Shown here: piece after piece, positions 38,487-49,744 of the stretch
How the letters are laid out: every line of letters starts with the position of its first letter
Numbering within the stretch: the stretch's first letter is position 1
Source: a virus
Reading direction: 5' to 3' (one strand)
IMG/VR virus record: IMGVR_UViG_3300003876_000001
Span: 1 to 64,000 of that record
DNA length: 64,000 nt
Made by a program: the position numbers and the translations under genes
The notes under the pieces: generated by a model
What the model was told of the DNA's origin: nothing
What the model saw: only the letters and a program-made list of their open reading frames with translations
The model's database searches: none

Positions 38487-40577
38487 TCAACTATAAATAA
38501 TTCTACCACCACCTCTAATGATGAGTCCATATTCTGGATTATTAATTGATTCATATTTTGCATTATGTAAAACTTCTTGTGAATTAAATGCAATATCATA
38601 AATTCTTAATTTTTGAATACCACCAATATATGATGAATCAAAATTTTGTTGAACCAATAAATTATCTTTTGTTGAATCTTGATTTAGAATATCAGAACCA
38701 ATATATTTAAAATTATTGATATATAATTTACCATCTTCAGTGATTGGTACTGTTGATTCAATTAATATTCCAACACGAAAAATTTGATTACTCGTATTCT
38801 TTTTAGTTTCTATCTTGGCTTTTAATCTATGCCATTCATCTTCACCAGTAACAATTGAATTTTCCAAATCTTGTTGAAGAATAGCTAGATTAGCACTATT
38901 AATAATAGGATAACCAGTTGTACCGTCAATTAATAAACCTGTTGCTTCATCTTCATATTCAAATACTGATTTATGAATAGGAAATGGTGCATCAATATTC
39001 AAATCTTCTTCTGTTATAGGTTGTTTATATACTACATCACTAATAATTGATACATCTTCAGTTCCATACACAACCAAACTAATCGAACTTACAACAGTTT
39101 CATTATCAAAATTTGATTGAAATATTCCATTATTATATATATCAACACTAAAATCGTAATCCCTATTACTTATTAATTCTATTGGTTCTGAAAATTCAAT
39201 AAAATATTCATTTAAAGTATTTCCAGTTGCACCGCTATATGCTGTTTCCATTACTGTAATTGTAGTACCAGTTGTTGGATCACAATCATCTTCAATCATG
39301 AAAGTATTATTATTTTCTAATAGGATAAGAGAATTACCTGTTGCTCCTGTTGTTATTGGTGGTATTATATTACATGTATCATCAACTAATGGATTATCTG
39401 TTACAATAAAATAGTTATCAATATATTGTCGTGTTTGCCCTGTATATAATTCATATGTTTCTAAATCATAATGCCATGAATGTTTTAATCCAAAAGAACC
39501 ACCACCCCAACTTATATTATATGGAAGACCGATAACTTTTTCACCATGATTTTTAATATCTACAAAATAATATTCAGAATAATCGTTTAGTGTCCAGAAT
39601 AATCTACCATTAACATAAAATTTTAATGTTCCTAATCTTCTTTCTGCACATTTTAATTCTTCAGGATCAAGAATTATATCATCTGGTGTAAATACATGTG
39701 TTATAATTGTCCAACCAGTTGTTGGAATTATTTGTGGTGATGTTTTTATTACTAAAACACCTTCATCATTAATTCTTTTTATTCGAAGTCTTTTATCTGT
39801 TGTTATTTCAAATGCAATTATATTTTCAAATGTTGCATCTTTAGGTTGTTCTATTTCTTTAGTTTCAAATGCATCTTGAAAGTCAGCGAATGCTTCTTTT
39901 CTAACTTCTTCCTCTAAAAATGCATTTAGATAATGTATTTTACTTGTGGTTACACCACTAAATCCTGTTGTAGAATTTAAAATTTGATTATATTTTCCAA
40001 CAATACCTGTTTTTACCTTTTCTACGGTTGTTTCGGTAATTAATTTTGTTTCACCAGAAAAGAATGAATTATATTTATCTTCTGCTCTTGCACCCATTAA
40101 ATAAAAGATACCTGAAGAATTTACATCAATTCTTATAATATTTTCAATTGTAATACCTTCACCATATCTAGGTGGAAGTATTTCATAATTTTCATCTTGT
40201 AATTTAAAAAATCCGTTTAAATAACCACCATTCAATTCAAAGTAGTTTCCTACTGTTGTACCTGTTGTTACACCACTCATTGAATAGAGGTCATAGAAAG
40301 TACCACCAGTAGCATTATTATACCCTACTCTATATAAATTTAATTTCACATCGTCAGGTATTAATGTTAGATCGGCTTTCATATCATTAACTCTTCCATT
40401 ATCGTAACCCATTAATCCAAAATCATATAAATATATATTATCTGATACAGCACCAGACCATGTATTTAAACTAATAGATGTATATGCTGTGTTTAAATTC
40501 CATGAATTTATATCACTAACATCTATGTGTATTGCGAGTCTATCGCTAATTATATTATTATAACATTCTAGATTCAT
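38487..40577 (-). CDS. Virion protein with lectin/LamG-like domain
   Basis: About 696 aa. Start set at the ATG of MNLECYNNIIS; the frame extends upstream only via TTG inside a promoter palindrome. Many β-strand repeats with Thr-Thr-Gly turns. The segment GTLKFYVNGRLFWTLNDYSEYYFVDIKNHG... is typical of concanavalin-like jelly rolls in tail and adhesin proteins. Probably a tail fibre or decoration protein. AGTATTTATA lies 18-27 nt upstream. Confidence 0.7.
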   Translation of the reverse strand: MNLECYNNIISDRLAIHIDVSDINSWNLNTAYTSISLNTWSGAVSDNIYLYDFGLMGYDNGRVNDMKADLTLIPDDVKLNLYRVGYNNATGGTFYDLYSMSGVTTGTTVGNYFELNGGYLNGFFKLQDENYEILPPRYGEGITIENIIRIDVNSSGIFYLMGARAEDKYNSFFSGETKLITETTVEKVKTGIVGKYNQILNSTTGFSGVTTSKIHYLNAFLEEEVRKEAFADFQDAFETKEIEQPKDATFENIIAFEITTDKRLRIKRINDEGVLVIKTSPQIIPTTGWTIITHVFTPDDIILDPEELKCAERRLGTLKFYVNGRLFWTLNDYSEYYFVDIKNHGEKVIGLPYNISWGGGSFGLKHSWHYDLETYELYTGQTRQYIDNYFIVTDNPLVDDTCNIIPPITTGATGNSLILLENNNTFMIEDDCDPTTGTTITVMETAYSGATGNTLNEYFIEFSEPIELISNRDYDFSVDIYNNGIFQSNFDNETVVSSISLVVYGTEDVSIISDVVYKQPITEEDLNIDAPFPIHKSVFEYEDEATGLLIDGTTGYPIINSANLAILQQDLENSIVTGEDEWHRLKAKIETKKNTSNQIFRVGILIESTVPITEDGKLYINNFKYIGSDILNQDSTKDNLLVQQNFDSSYIGGIQKLRIYDIAFNSQEVLHNAKYESINNPEYGLIIRGGGRIIYS

Positions 40578-40583
40578 TTTGGT

Positions 40584-40639
40584 ATTTTGTTTTCTATAAA
40601 TACTTCTTAATATAAACAAGTATTTATAGAAAACAAAAT
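40584..40639. promoter_or_regulatory. Perfect 22-bp inverted repeat with divergent AGTATTTATA elements
   Basis: Arms 40,584-40,605 and 40,618-40,639 around a 12-nt spacer. Each arm carries one AGTATTTATA pointing outward, toward the lectin-like gene (minus) and the nucleotidyltransferase gene (plus). Confidence 0.75.
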
Positions 40640-40716
40640 TTTATGGAAAAATTATCAATATATATATATTATTTTCCTATTAAACAAATTTGAATCATAT
40701 AAAGATTCAATATATT

Positions 40717-40726
40717 AGTATTTATA
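40717..40726 (+). promoter_or_regulatory. AGTATTTATA element
   Basis: Five nt before the ATG of the nucleotidyltransferase; reads on as TATAATAATATG. Confidence 0.45.
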
Positions 40727-40731
40727 ATAAT

Positions 40732-41676
40732 ATGAAGAAAGTTTTTACTAAAAATATAATAACAAATCAAATTAACGAGGTGGATTTACCACCAGCATTA
40801 TTAGATGTAGTAGATTCACAAATGTCTATGAAAAAAAATAAATCATTTAAATCTCGTAATGAGAATAAAAAAGACAAAAAAAATCCTAGATATTGGTCAG
40901 CACCTTATTGGGATAAAAATCCAGTAACAGATATATTAAATGAAATTATTGAACCAGATTCTGTTGATGTCAAAGATTTACATTTAAAAGATGAACTATC
41001 ACCTAAAATTTGGTGTGATGATAGTATGGATGATGAAGTTAGAAAAGTTCTATTAAAAAATGCATTAGAATTTATTAAATATTCAAAAATTGATAATCAA
41101 AAATTTAAAGATATTACTGTTACTGGTAGTATGGCAAATTATAATTATGGTAAAAATTCCGATATTGATGTTCACATATTAATGAATTTTGATCAAATTT
41201 CTGAAGATAAAGAATTTGTTGGTGAGTATTTTAGAAATAAAAAAAATCTATGGAATGAAACATATCCAGCTAAAATAAAAGGTCATGATGTTGAACTTTA
41301 TATACAAGATATTTCTGAACCACATACATCAACAGGTGTATATTCATTAATGAATAATGAATGGTTAACTAAACCAATAAAAAAAATGATTGCAATTGAT
41401 ACTGTAAATGTGCAATTAAAAGCTGCACATATTATGAATGCTATTGATGATCTTAAAGAAACACATAATAATGTTGATGTTGTTGGTAAAGTTGATAGTC
41501 TTATGGAAAAAATTAAACTAATGAGAGAGGATGGTTTATCTAAAGAGGGTGAATTTTCAACTGAAAATATAGTATTTAAAGTATTAAGAAACAATGGTTA
41601 TTTAAAAGACCTTGTAGATATTAAGAAAGATTATTTAACAAAAGAATTAACTTTAGAGGGTGATTTTTTTAATTAA
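40732..41676 (+). CDS. Minimal nucleotidyltransferase-fold protein
   Basis: 314 aa from ATG 40,732 (the longer frame begins at TTG). FKDITVTGSMANYNYGKNSDIDVHILMNF contains the Pol β superfamily signature GS...DxD, with DVELYIQ as the third Asp strand. Similar proteins lie beside head genes in many large myophages, with unknown substrate. Precedes the packaging module. Confidence 0.8.
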   Translation: MKKVFTKNIITNQINEVDLPPALLDVVDSQMSMKKNKSFKSRNENKKDKKNPRYWSAPYWDKNPVTDILNEIIEPDSVDVKDLHLKDELSPKIWCDDSMDDEVRKVLLKNALEFIKYSKIDNQKFKDITVTGSMANYNYGKNSDIDVHILMNFDQISEDKEFVGEYFRNKKNLWNETYPAKIKGHDVELYIQDISEPHTSTGVYSLMNNEWLTKPIKKMIAIDTVNVQLKAAHIMNAIDDLKETHNNVDVVGKVDSLMEKIKLMREDGLSKEGEFSTENIVFKVLRNNGYLKDLVDIKKDYLTKELTLEGDFFN

Positions 41677-41687
41677 AAATAAAGTAT

Positions 41688-41942
41688 ATGAAATATATTA
41701 TTAAAGAAAGTCAAATTAATGAACTTATCCAAAGAAAACAAGATAAGAAAATAGTAAGTAAAATTATTGCTAAAATTGATAAAGTGAATAAAAATTTAAA
41801 TGAAAGTATTATTATAAATGAAGCTGTAAGTGATATATTAAAAATTTATAATAAAAAGGGATTAATAAATAATTACATTAAAGATCAACTAATAAATTCA
41901 GGAAAAGTAACAGAATCACAATTAAAAAACATAAAATTATAA
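41688..41942 (+). CDS. Hypothetical protein, 84 aa
   Basis: Not recognised. Basic helical, with KESQIN and ESQLKN motifs as in other phage proteins that carry KESQL-type propeptides. Possibly virion internal. Confidence 0.55.
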   Translation: MKYIIKESQINELIQRKQDKKIVSKIIAKIDKVNKNLNESIIINEAVSDILKIYNKKGLINNYIKDQLINSGKVTESQLKNIKL

Positions 41943-41967
41943 TAAAATGTTTTTTTCCTTTAAAAAT

Positions 41968-41977
41968 AGTATTTATA
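41968..41977 (+). promoter_or_regulatory. AGTATTTATA element
   Basis: Five nt before ATG 41,983 of the large acidic protein. Confidence 0.45.
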
Positions 41978-41982
41978 AAAAA

Positions 41983-44968
41983 ATGCGAACAATTTTATAA
42001 AAGACTTAAAACATTATCTGGTATTACACCAATAGCCGAGTCAAAGAATGAAACTAATACCAAAACTCTTATTGGATTTGAAAGAGCAGACAATGGGACT
42101 GCTTATGGTATTGTAAAAGAAAATCATAATTATTTCATAAAGAAAGCATTAGTAAAAGAAGGTGACGTAAAAGTAACAGATTTTACATATATTGATGGGG
42201 TAGAAAACAAAGGTAAATATCAATACGGAAGTATTGCTGAAGCAGAAAAACAAAGAAATTTCTATCTTAATGGTATTAATGAAGCATGGGATCAAGGTGG
42301 TGTTTATTTTGTAAACGAAACTAAAGAATCCAAAACACCTTCATTAGATACTGAAGAAAATTTTTCTACTTTAGTAAAGAGAACCATATCAGAAGGAAAA
42401 AAAAACATAGTTCAGAGTAGAGAAAAAAAATTTAAAGCTACTCTTCCAGAAAATCAAACAGAAAATAGTAAAACAAAAGGTTTAATGCCAGAAGCTGCTG
42501 ATTTAGCAGTTAAGAATGCATTGGGTATTGTAAGTGAAGAAGCAGTGGTTACTGCTGATTCTGAAATTAAAGATGGTGATATCATGTCTGATAAAAAAGG
42601 TAAAGAAGCACCTCAAGCACCTATCAATGATAAAAATGCTAAAGCTAAAGCTGAAAAAGCAACAGGTACAAGTAAAAAAGATGCCAATAAGAAACCTGCT
42701 GCTGGTGATTCAATAGCTGTTAATCAAGCTGATAAAGTATTAAAAGAAGAAGCTAGTCCTTTAGTGACTGATGATTCTGAAATTAATGATGCTGATAATG
42801 TTGCTGATAAAGTAAATCAAAAACATGAACCCTCACAAGCACCTATCAACGATACTAACGCAAAAGCAGAAGCTGATAAAGCAACAGGTAGTAGAAGTAC
42901 AAGTTCAGCAATTCAAAATAATGTAGAAGAACAACCTGAAAGTGATCCATTTGATGATAAAGAAAATGTTGGTGATGGAAAAGGTGATATTGTAACTGAA
43001 GGTCATGAACATAAAGATAGTGAACCTTTTGATGATAAAGCTAAACTTAATACTAGTGGTGATATTGTAGCTGCTGATTCAGATGAAAAGGATGTTGATA
43101 GAGTTGATGATGAAACAAAACATGAAAACCCTGATGCTGATTATAATAATTATAATCAACCTGAAAAAGGTCAAAAAGAAGAAAAGGGTGAACCATTGAA
43201 AGATACTGCTAAGGAAAAAGTAATTGGAGAAGGTGAATCTTTAATTGTTAAAGATTCTGAAATTAAAGCTGCCGATGCTCTTGCTGATATGACAAAAACT
43301 AATTTACCAAAAAAAACAAGTAAATCAGAGATTGTTGCAGATTCAGATATGAATCCAAAAGAAACATTAGCAAATAAAACAACAACAAATTTACCTGATG
43401 CAATTGCAGAAGGTATTGATGATGATGATGATGCAGATGCTGCTGAATTAGCTAATATAGAAGCTGCTGCTGGTGATGCACAAGCTGCTGCTAAAGCAGA
43501 CATGTCAGAAGGAGAATCATTAATTACTAAAGATTCACATATTAAACCTGCAGATTCTATTGCTAATCAAGATAAGGGTGGTGATATTGATTATAATGTT
43601 GGAAAACTAGTACAAGGAACATCACTTCATATGAATGATAATGCAATTGCTGAAGCAGAAGAAGCTGGTGAAGAAATTGATGCTGCTGCAAGTGCTCTTG
43701 ATGATTTAGATATTGCTACCGATGCAGAAGAAACTGCACCAGAAATGAGTACTAGTGAAGAACCTGTTGATACTGAAATGGGTGCTGAATTAGGTGGTGA
43801 AATGGGTGATGAAATACCTGATGAAGAAAGTGAAGAAGGAAATGCAGAAAACCTTGCAGTTCAAGAAATTGAAAAATTAGTAGGTAAGGTTACTGAAAAA
43901 ATTAGAACAACTAATTTAGAACCAGAAACTGCTGAAGGTTTCTTGAAATCAGTAGTCACATCGTTTAAAGATAAGTTACCTGAAATTGATTTAGATGCTA
44001 GAGAAGAAGTGGCTAAAGACATAAAAAATCCAGATCAAATGGGTGGTCATACTGATGGGAATGTTGCACCAGAAATGGGTGGTGAAGAAGAAGTTGCACC
44101 AGAAATGAGTGGTGAAGAAGAAGTTGCACCAGAAATGAGTGGTGAACCAGCTATGGATACTGCTGAAGAACCACAAATGGAAGAAGATGCACCTATTGAA
44201 ATTAATGGTGAACCTAAATTAGATGATGCTATTCCTGATGGTGAAGGTGCTGGAAGTACTTTTGAAACATATATGGAATCAAGAGGATATTCTAAAGATA
44301 ATCTTGAAGAATGTTCAGATTCTGAAATGGGAAGCATTATGAGTGGTTATGCTACTGAAAATGGTGAAGGTTTAGGAGAATCTGATTACCAAGAAATTGG
44401 TAAATATATGAACGATAATGTTGCAACTGAACTTATTGAATACGGTCATGGTGAATTTGCTAATAAAGTAAAACCATTTATGGAAGGTGAAGGAATGAGT
44501 TTTGGTATGACAGAACCAACATTACCTGCAATTGAAATGGAAGAAGAAGGAATTGCAGATGAAATTGAAGATGTTGATGGTATTGAACATGCAGAAATAG
44601 ATGGTGGTGAAAAAGCTGGTGCGGTTTCAATAGGTGAACCTGCCGATGAACCAGTAGATGTTGCACCTGCAATGGGATTTGCAACAGATACTGAAGTTAT
44701 GGGTGCTGGAATGCCAAGACCAGATAATGGACTTGCTCCTAAAACAAAATCTGTTGAAGTTGATGTTAATGCTGGAACTGTTAAACTTGAAGTTACCGAA
44801 GGTGAAAATAAGGTTAGAAAATATGTTAAAGAAAAATTAGAAGAACTTGCAGGTAAGAAGAAAATGAATATCAATGAAAGTAAGAAATCAGATAATTTAA
44901 AAAAATTAGATAAACTTATTGAACAACAATGGAAGATGCTTGGTGAAAGTGTTAAAAAATGTGTATAA
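41983..44968 (+). CDS. Large acidic repetitive protein, frame break near the N-terminus
   Basis: About 994 aa when repaired. ATG-CGA at 41,983 goes out of frame after two codons; dropping one A from CGAACAA gives MRQFYKRLKTLSGITPIAES and links to the long frame. The protein is highly acidic with repeated modules: VTDDSEINDADN, VKDSEIKAADAL, ITKDSHIKPADS, and NAKAEADKATG twice. Ends in a basic coil (GKKKMNINESKKSDNLKK). Located between head and packaging genes; likely a virion or core component. Confidence 0.7.
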
Positions 44969-44978
44969 ATAAATTAAT

Positions 44979-45476
44979 ATGAGTACAGATAAACTAAAAC
45001 TCATATATATTCTCAAAGTTGGTAAGAATTCCAAAAATGAGGGTGTCTATGAGTTTATTTTTTCAGATAATCCTGATAGTATTAATGCTGATATATGGGA
45101 AATGTGGAATTGGGATAGATCACCAGCGATAGAACATAAAGAATATAGTGTCCCAGACTCTGAATATATTTCTAAAGTATTTTCATTAACTACAAGTGAT
45201 TTTACGTTGTTTTGTCTACATGATGCTGTTGATAGACCCTATATTCATGGTTATCATTTGATACATGCTTTAGCATATGAAGATGAAGATATTGATTCTC
45301 CCGAATATGAAAGTGAATTTAAAGATTATGATGAAATGTTTGAAAATAATGATGATTTACCTTTATTAGTTTTTCATTATGGAAATACATTAAAAGATGT
45401 TGAAAATAAATTATATGAAAGAAATATTATCTTAAAAGGAGAAAAATTTATTAACACAAGTGCACTCACAAAATAG
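44979..45476 (+). CDS. Hypothetical protein, 165 aa
   Basis: Not recognised. Acidic, with a Trp-rich segment (ADIWEMWNWDRSP) and a helical C-terminus. Directly upstream of the terminase in the packaging module. Confidence 0.7.
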   Translation: MSTDKLKLIYILKVGKNSKNEGVYEFIFSDNPDSINADIWEMWNWDRSPAIEHKEYSVPDSEYISKVFSLTTSDFTLFCLHDAVDRPYIHGYHLIHALAYEDEDIDSPEYESEFKDYDEMFENNDDLPLLVFHYGNTLKDVENKLYERNIILKGEKFINTSALTK

Positions 45477-45500
45477 AATACACCTAAAACTCACAAATTA

Positions 45501-45510
45501 AGTATTTATA
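45501..45510 (+). promoter_or_regulatory. AGTATTTATA element
   Basis: Seventeen nt before the terminase ATG. Confidence 0.5.
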
Positions 45511-45527
45511 AACATATAAATTTATAA

Positions 45528-47594
45528 ATGGTTAAAAAAATCAAAAAAATTGAATCAGTAAAAGATAGTGGTGTAGAGCATGTTTCGGTTATTCCAATGA
45601 ATATTGAGTTGGAAGAGAAGAAAAAGAAAGCAAGAATTTTAGCTAAAAAATTAAGAGAAGATACTGGAAATCTTGAAGCTGTTATTGTTACTGCTGATGG
45701 AACTCCTAAACTAGCTAGTCAACTGGATTTAGTTGAAAGAGAAATTGAAATTGCTAAATGTGCTGTTAATGCTATTTATTTTATTGAAACATATTTTACA
45801 ATTTTTGATCAGACTGATAAAACACAAGGTGAAGATGGTAGTATTGTACCATTTAAATTGTTTGATTTCCAAAAAGACCTTATTCATGATTATCAAAAAA
45901 ATAGGTTAAATATTGCAAATAAATATCGTCAGGCAGGTATTTCAACATCAACATCCGCATATATTGCTTGGTATATGGCATTTACTACTATTGCAAGAAA
46001 CGTTGCAATAGTTGCCGATAAGCAAGAAACTGCAATGAATGAGATGATGAAGGATGTTGTTGATTTTCTTGAAGCATGTCCTGATTGGTTAGTCCCTCAA
46101 CCAACTGAAAAAGATAATGAAAAACATAAGATTTATTCTAATGGTTCTCAAATAAAAGCATTTGCAACTTCAGGTCTTCGAGGTTATACTCCAACATTAC
46201 TTTTTTGGGATGAAACTGCTTGGGCAGATAATAGTGAGAAGTTCTGGACTGCAACTAGACCTGCTGTAATGAATACTGGTGGTAGAGCAATTTTTGTATC
46301 AACACCTAATGGTCTTGACCCAATTTTTTATAAAACATTTGATGCTGCTAGAAAGGGTAAAAGTAAATTTAATGCTGTTGAACTTTGGTGGTTTAATGAT
46401 CCAAGATATATTGTTCATGAAGAAACACGTGAACTTGATTTAAAATGGGTTAAAAATAGAGGACATCAAGATGAAATTGTATTAGAAGACGAAGGTTGGT
46501 CTAAAGAAAAAAGAATTCAAATGCATAATGATGGTTGGTTAGCAGTTTCTTCATGGATGGATGATCAAATTATGGAATATAATGGTGATAATAAGAAACT
46601 TGCACAAGAGTTACTTTGTTCATTCTTAGGTTCTGGTGACAACTTTATTGCTGAAGAATATATTAAATATATTGAAGATAATCAAATTCAAACACCTCTT
46701 CGTCAAGAATATTTAGATAATGAAATGTATATTTGGGAAGACCCTGAACCAGATGAGACATACATTCAATCTATTGATGTTTCTTCTGGTCATGGTTTAG
46801 ATTATTCAACAGTTAATATATTTAGAATAGAAGAAACTATTGAAATTAAAAAACTTACCAAAAATGGTAAAACTAAAGAAAAGAAAGTTAGAAGACATAA
46901 AGCAGTTCAAGTTGCAGAATATTATAATAAAGTCCTTCCTAGTGTATTAGGTGAAATTGGATATGAGTATGGTGTTAGATATAATAATGCATATACTATT
47001 GTTGATGTTACTGGTGGTTATGGTGCACAAACATTAGAAAAATTATTCGAATTAGGTTATGAACATATCCATTATGGTGAAATAACTCATAAACCAACTA
47101 GAGATAGATTAAATGGATATATTAAAGTATCTCAAAAAACAATGCCCGATGGTAAAATAAGTAAAATAGATTTAATTCCGGGTTTCTTTATTGGGAGTAA
47201 TAGAGGTTCAGTTTTAATTGAACTACAAAGAAGTATCAACATGGGTGATGTAACTATACGCTCAGTACGTTTACTTGATGAATTAAAGACTTTCGTGACT
47301 GTTGCAGGTAATCGAGTTGCTGACCATAAAAGATCGTTTCACGATGATTCTATTATGGGAACTGCTATGGCATTATATTCTTTGTTCCATGAACTATTTA
47401 AAATGGTAGAAAGCAAAGAAAGAATAAAAAAAATGCTTGATGCAATAATAGTTTTAGGTAGTGATGTTATAGTTGAAGATGTAAAAAAAGAAAAAGATAA
47501 ACATAATGTTCTTACTAGAACACCCGATTATAGGGTTACTAGAACAAACCCAAATGGTGCAAATTCTTGGTTATTTGATGGATTAAAAAATTAA
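45528..47594 (+). CDS. Terminase large subunit (T4 gp17-like)
   Basis: 688 aa. Packages DNA into proheads. The ATPase has a Walker A-like KYRQAGIST (132-140) and Walker B LLFWDETAW (224-232); the C-terminal nuclease has DVSSGHGLDYS, VDVTGGYG and a late D-rich DHKRSFHDDSIMGTA. Sizes and motif spacing match T4-type terminases. Immediately precedes the portal gene. Confidence 0.96.
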   Translation: MVKKIKKIESVKDSGVEHVSVIPMNIELEEKKKKARILAKKLREDTGNLEAVIVTADGTPKLASQLDLVEREIEIAKCAVNAIYFIETYFTIFDQTDKTQGEDGSIVPFKLFDFQKDLIHDYQKNRLNIANKYRQAGISTSTSAYIAWYMAFTTIARNVAIVADKQETAMNEMMKDVVDFLEACPDWLVPQPTEKDNEKHKIYSNGSQIKAFATSGLRGYTPTLLFWDETAWADNSEKFWTATRPAVMNTGGRAIFVSTPNGLDPIFYKTFDAARKGKSKFNAVELWWFNDPRYIVHEETRELDLKWVKNRGHQDEIVLEDEGWSKEKRIQMHNDGWLAVSSWMDDQIMEYNGDNKKLAQELLCSFLGSGDNFIAEEYIKYIEDNQIQTPLRQEYLDNEMYIWEDPEPDETYIQSIDVSSGHGLDYSTVNIFRIEETIEIKKLTKNGKTKEKKVRRHKAVQVAEYYNKVLPSVLGEIGYEYGVRYNNAYTIVDVTGGYGAQTLEKLFELGYEHIHYGEITHKPTRDRLNGYIKVSQKTMPDGKISKIDLIPGFFIGSNRGSVLIELQRSINMGDVTIRSVRLLDELKTFVTVAGNRVADHKRSFHDDSIMGTAMALYSLFHELFKMVESKERIKKMLDAIIVLGSDVIVEDVKKEKDKHNVLTRTPDYRVTRTNPNGANSWLFDGLKN

Positions 47595-47637
47595 GAATTA
47601 TAAATGTATTTATAATTGAGATTTTTCATGAAAAATT

Positions 47638-47647
47638 AGTATTTATA
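47638..47647 (+). promoter_or_regulatory. AGTATTTATA element
   Basis: Twenty-three nt before the portal ATG; a second GTATTTATA is at 47,606-47,614. Confidence 0.5.
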
Positions 47648-47670
47648 ATAAATTATAAATTTTTATAATA

Positions 47671-49743
47671 ATGGCAAAACAAAATAAAACAGTATATCAA
47701 AATTTAAATTCAATGATGAATTTAGATGGGACTGGGTATGATATAGTAGAACCCTTACAAAACAAGAAGGTTGTAATTAGAGGTAATTCACCTGACGAAA
47801 TTAAAAGAAAAGGTCTTGAACTACAGCAACAAGAGGCACTTAAAAATAAAATGTTCAGCACCATTGATCATGGCTTTCAAAAGGCTATGCAATATGAAGC
47901 TGCTCGTTTACCTGCATATTTAGATTATGAAGGTATGGAATATTACCCAATAATAGCATCTTCATTGGATTTATTGATGGAAGAAGCAACTACTATTGGT
48001 TCTGATGGTCAAATGTTGAAAATTTATTCAGATAAAGAAAGAATAAAAAATCATCTTGAAGAATTATTTTATGATATTGTAAATGTAAACGTAAACTTAC
48101 CGTTTTGGACTAGAAATTTAGTTAAATATGGTGATAATTTTGTTTATATGTTAGGTGAGAAGAAAAGAGGTATTACCTTCATGAAGCAAATGGTTAACTA
48201 TGAAATGGAACGTATTGAACGTATTCATAATGGTAAGGCATCAGTTAAGTTTAAACAAAGAGAAACTAATGATGAATTTAATTTATTTGAAATTGCACAT
48301 TTTAGATTGCTTGGTGATGATAAATATTTACCATATGGTTCATCTACATTAAACAAAGTACGTAGAGTTTTCCGTCAATTAATTATGGCTGAAGATGCTA
48401 TGCTTACATATCGTATTATACGTGCAGGTGAAAAAAGAGTATTTAAAATTGATGTTGGTAATATTGATGAAGATGATATTGAATCATACACACAAAAAAT
48501 AGCTGCTAGATTTAAAAAGCAACAACAAGTACATGGTGATACAGGTCAAATTGATTACCGTTTTAATATTTTAGGTAATGATGAAGATTATATTATTCCA
48601 GTAAGAAATGCCAATGTTCAAACAGGTATAGATACATTACCCGGTGCTTCTAACTTAGATCAAATACAAGATATTGAATATCTAAGAGATAATTTATTTA
48701 CAGGTTTAGGAATTCCGAAACCATTTCTCGGATTTCAAGAATCAGCAGGTGATGGTAAAAATCTTGCACAAATGGATATACGTTTCTCTAAGAAGATTAA
48801 TCGTATTCAACAAGCAGTTATACAGGAATTAAATAAAATGGCTATAATTCATCTTTATTTACTTGGTTTTAGTAAAGAAGATTTAAGTAATTTTAGTCTT
48901 TCATTAACTAATCCTTCAACACAACAAGATATTTTACAAACTGAATTATTACAATCTAAGGCACAAGTTTATACTGAACTTACTAGAAGTGAAGGTGGAA
49001 TTGCTGCAATGTCACATACTGAAGCTAAGAAACTAGTATTAAATATGTCAGAAAAAGAGATTATTAATGATCTTAAAATGCAAAGAATGGAACGTGCAGT
49101 ATCTCAAGAACTTCAAGATTCACCTCTGGTTATTAGAGAAACTGGATTATTTACCGATATTGATAATAAATATGGTTCTGGTGAATTACCAATTAGTGGT
49201 GATACTGCTGGTGGAATGGATGATGAATTTGGTGATGCTGGTGGTGATATGAATATTCCACCAGCAGATGGTGGTGGAATGGATGCACCACAATCTCCAA
49301 ATGATTTACCAGTAGTAATTGGTCAAGGTCAAGGATTTGGAGATAAAAGACCTATAATAGGTTACGGTAAACGACCATCAATAGTTTCAGAAGATAATTA
49401 TAAAAAATATGGTGCTAAATTCGATAATTTTATTGAAGAAATGGTAAATAATGACAATAAAAAAGTCCAAAAGAAAGCTGAAACAAAGAAAATTATAAGA
49501 GAAAACGATTCTAAAAATAAAAAACTTAACGAAAAAGCTGATCAAATGACTAGTGAAATAGATGCTTTGTTAGAAAATTCTGATACTATTAATACAAATA
49601 AAGATGAAGTATCTACAAGAAATTTCGAAAGTAAAAGAAATGATATCGATAAACCAACTAAAGATTCTAAAAAGAAAATTGCTGAAGGTGTTGATATTAT
49701 GAATTTAAATATTGAAGATGTTGAAAACATTAAAAAGAAATAA
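47671..49743 (+). CDS. Portal protein (T4 gp20-like)
   Basis: 690 aa. LPYGSSTLNKVRRVFRQLIMAEDAMLTYRIIRAGEKRVFKIDVG is the characteristic portal stem/wing region, and GLGIPKPFLGFQESAGDGKNLAQMD the crown-side motif. C-terminal 150 residues are Gly/Asp-rich and then basic, extended relative to T4 gp20 (524 aa). Twelve copies form the DNA entry ring. Confidence 0.95.
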   Translation: MAKQNKTVYQNLNSMMNLDGTGYDIVEPLQNKKVVIRGNSPDEIKRKGLELQQQEALKNKMFSTIDHGFQKAMQYEAARLPAYLDYEGMEYYPIIASSLDLLMEEATTIGSDGQMLKIYSDKERIKNHLEELFYDIVNVNVNLPFWTRNLVKYGDNFVYMLGEKKRGITFMKQMVNYEMERIERIHNGKASVKFKQRETNDEFNLFEIAHFRLLGDDKYLPYGSSTLNKVRRVFRQLIMAEDAMLTYRIIRAGEKRVFKIDVGNIDEDDIESYTQKIAARFKKQQQVHGDTGQIDYRFNILGNDEDYIIPVRNANVQTGIDTLPGASNLDQIQDIEYLRDNLFTGLGIPKPFLGFQESAGDGKNLAQMDIRFSKKINRIQQAVIQELNKMAIIHLYLLGFSKEDLSNFSLSLTNPSTQQDILQTELLQSKAQVYTELTRSEGGIAAMSHTEAKKLVLNMSEKEIINDLKMQRMERAVSQELQDSPLVIRETGLFTDIDNKYGSGELPISGDTAGGMDDEFGDAGGDMNIPPADGGGMDAPQSPNDLPVVIGQGQGFGDKRPIIGYGKRPSIVSEDNYKKYGAKFDNFIEEMVNNDNKKVQKKAETKKIIRENDSKNKKLNEKADQMTSEIDALLENSDTINTNKDEVSTRNFESKRNDIDKPTKDSKKKIAEGVDIMNLNIEDVENIKKK

Positions 49744-49744
49744 T

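Noticed and set aside
43171-44874. Several minus-strand ORFs rich in Ser/Ile/Pro
   Set aside because: Shadows of the highly biased codons in the acidic repetitive gene.
40584-47647. T4 late promoter (TATAAATA) assignment for the AGTATTTATA motif
   Set aside because: The T4 sequence would face away from each gene; the orientation is consistently the reverse.
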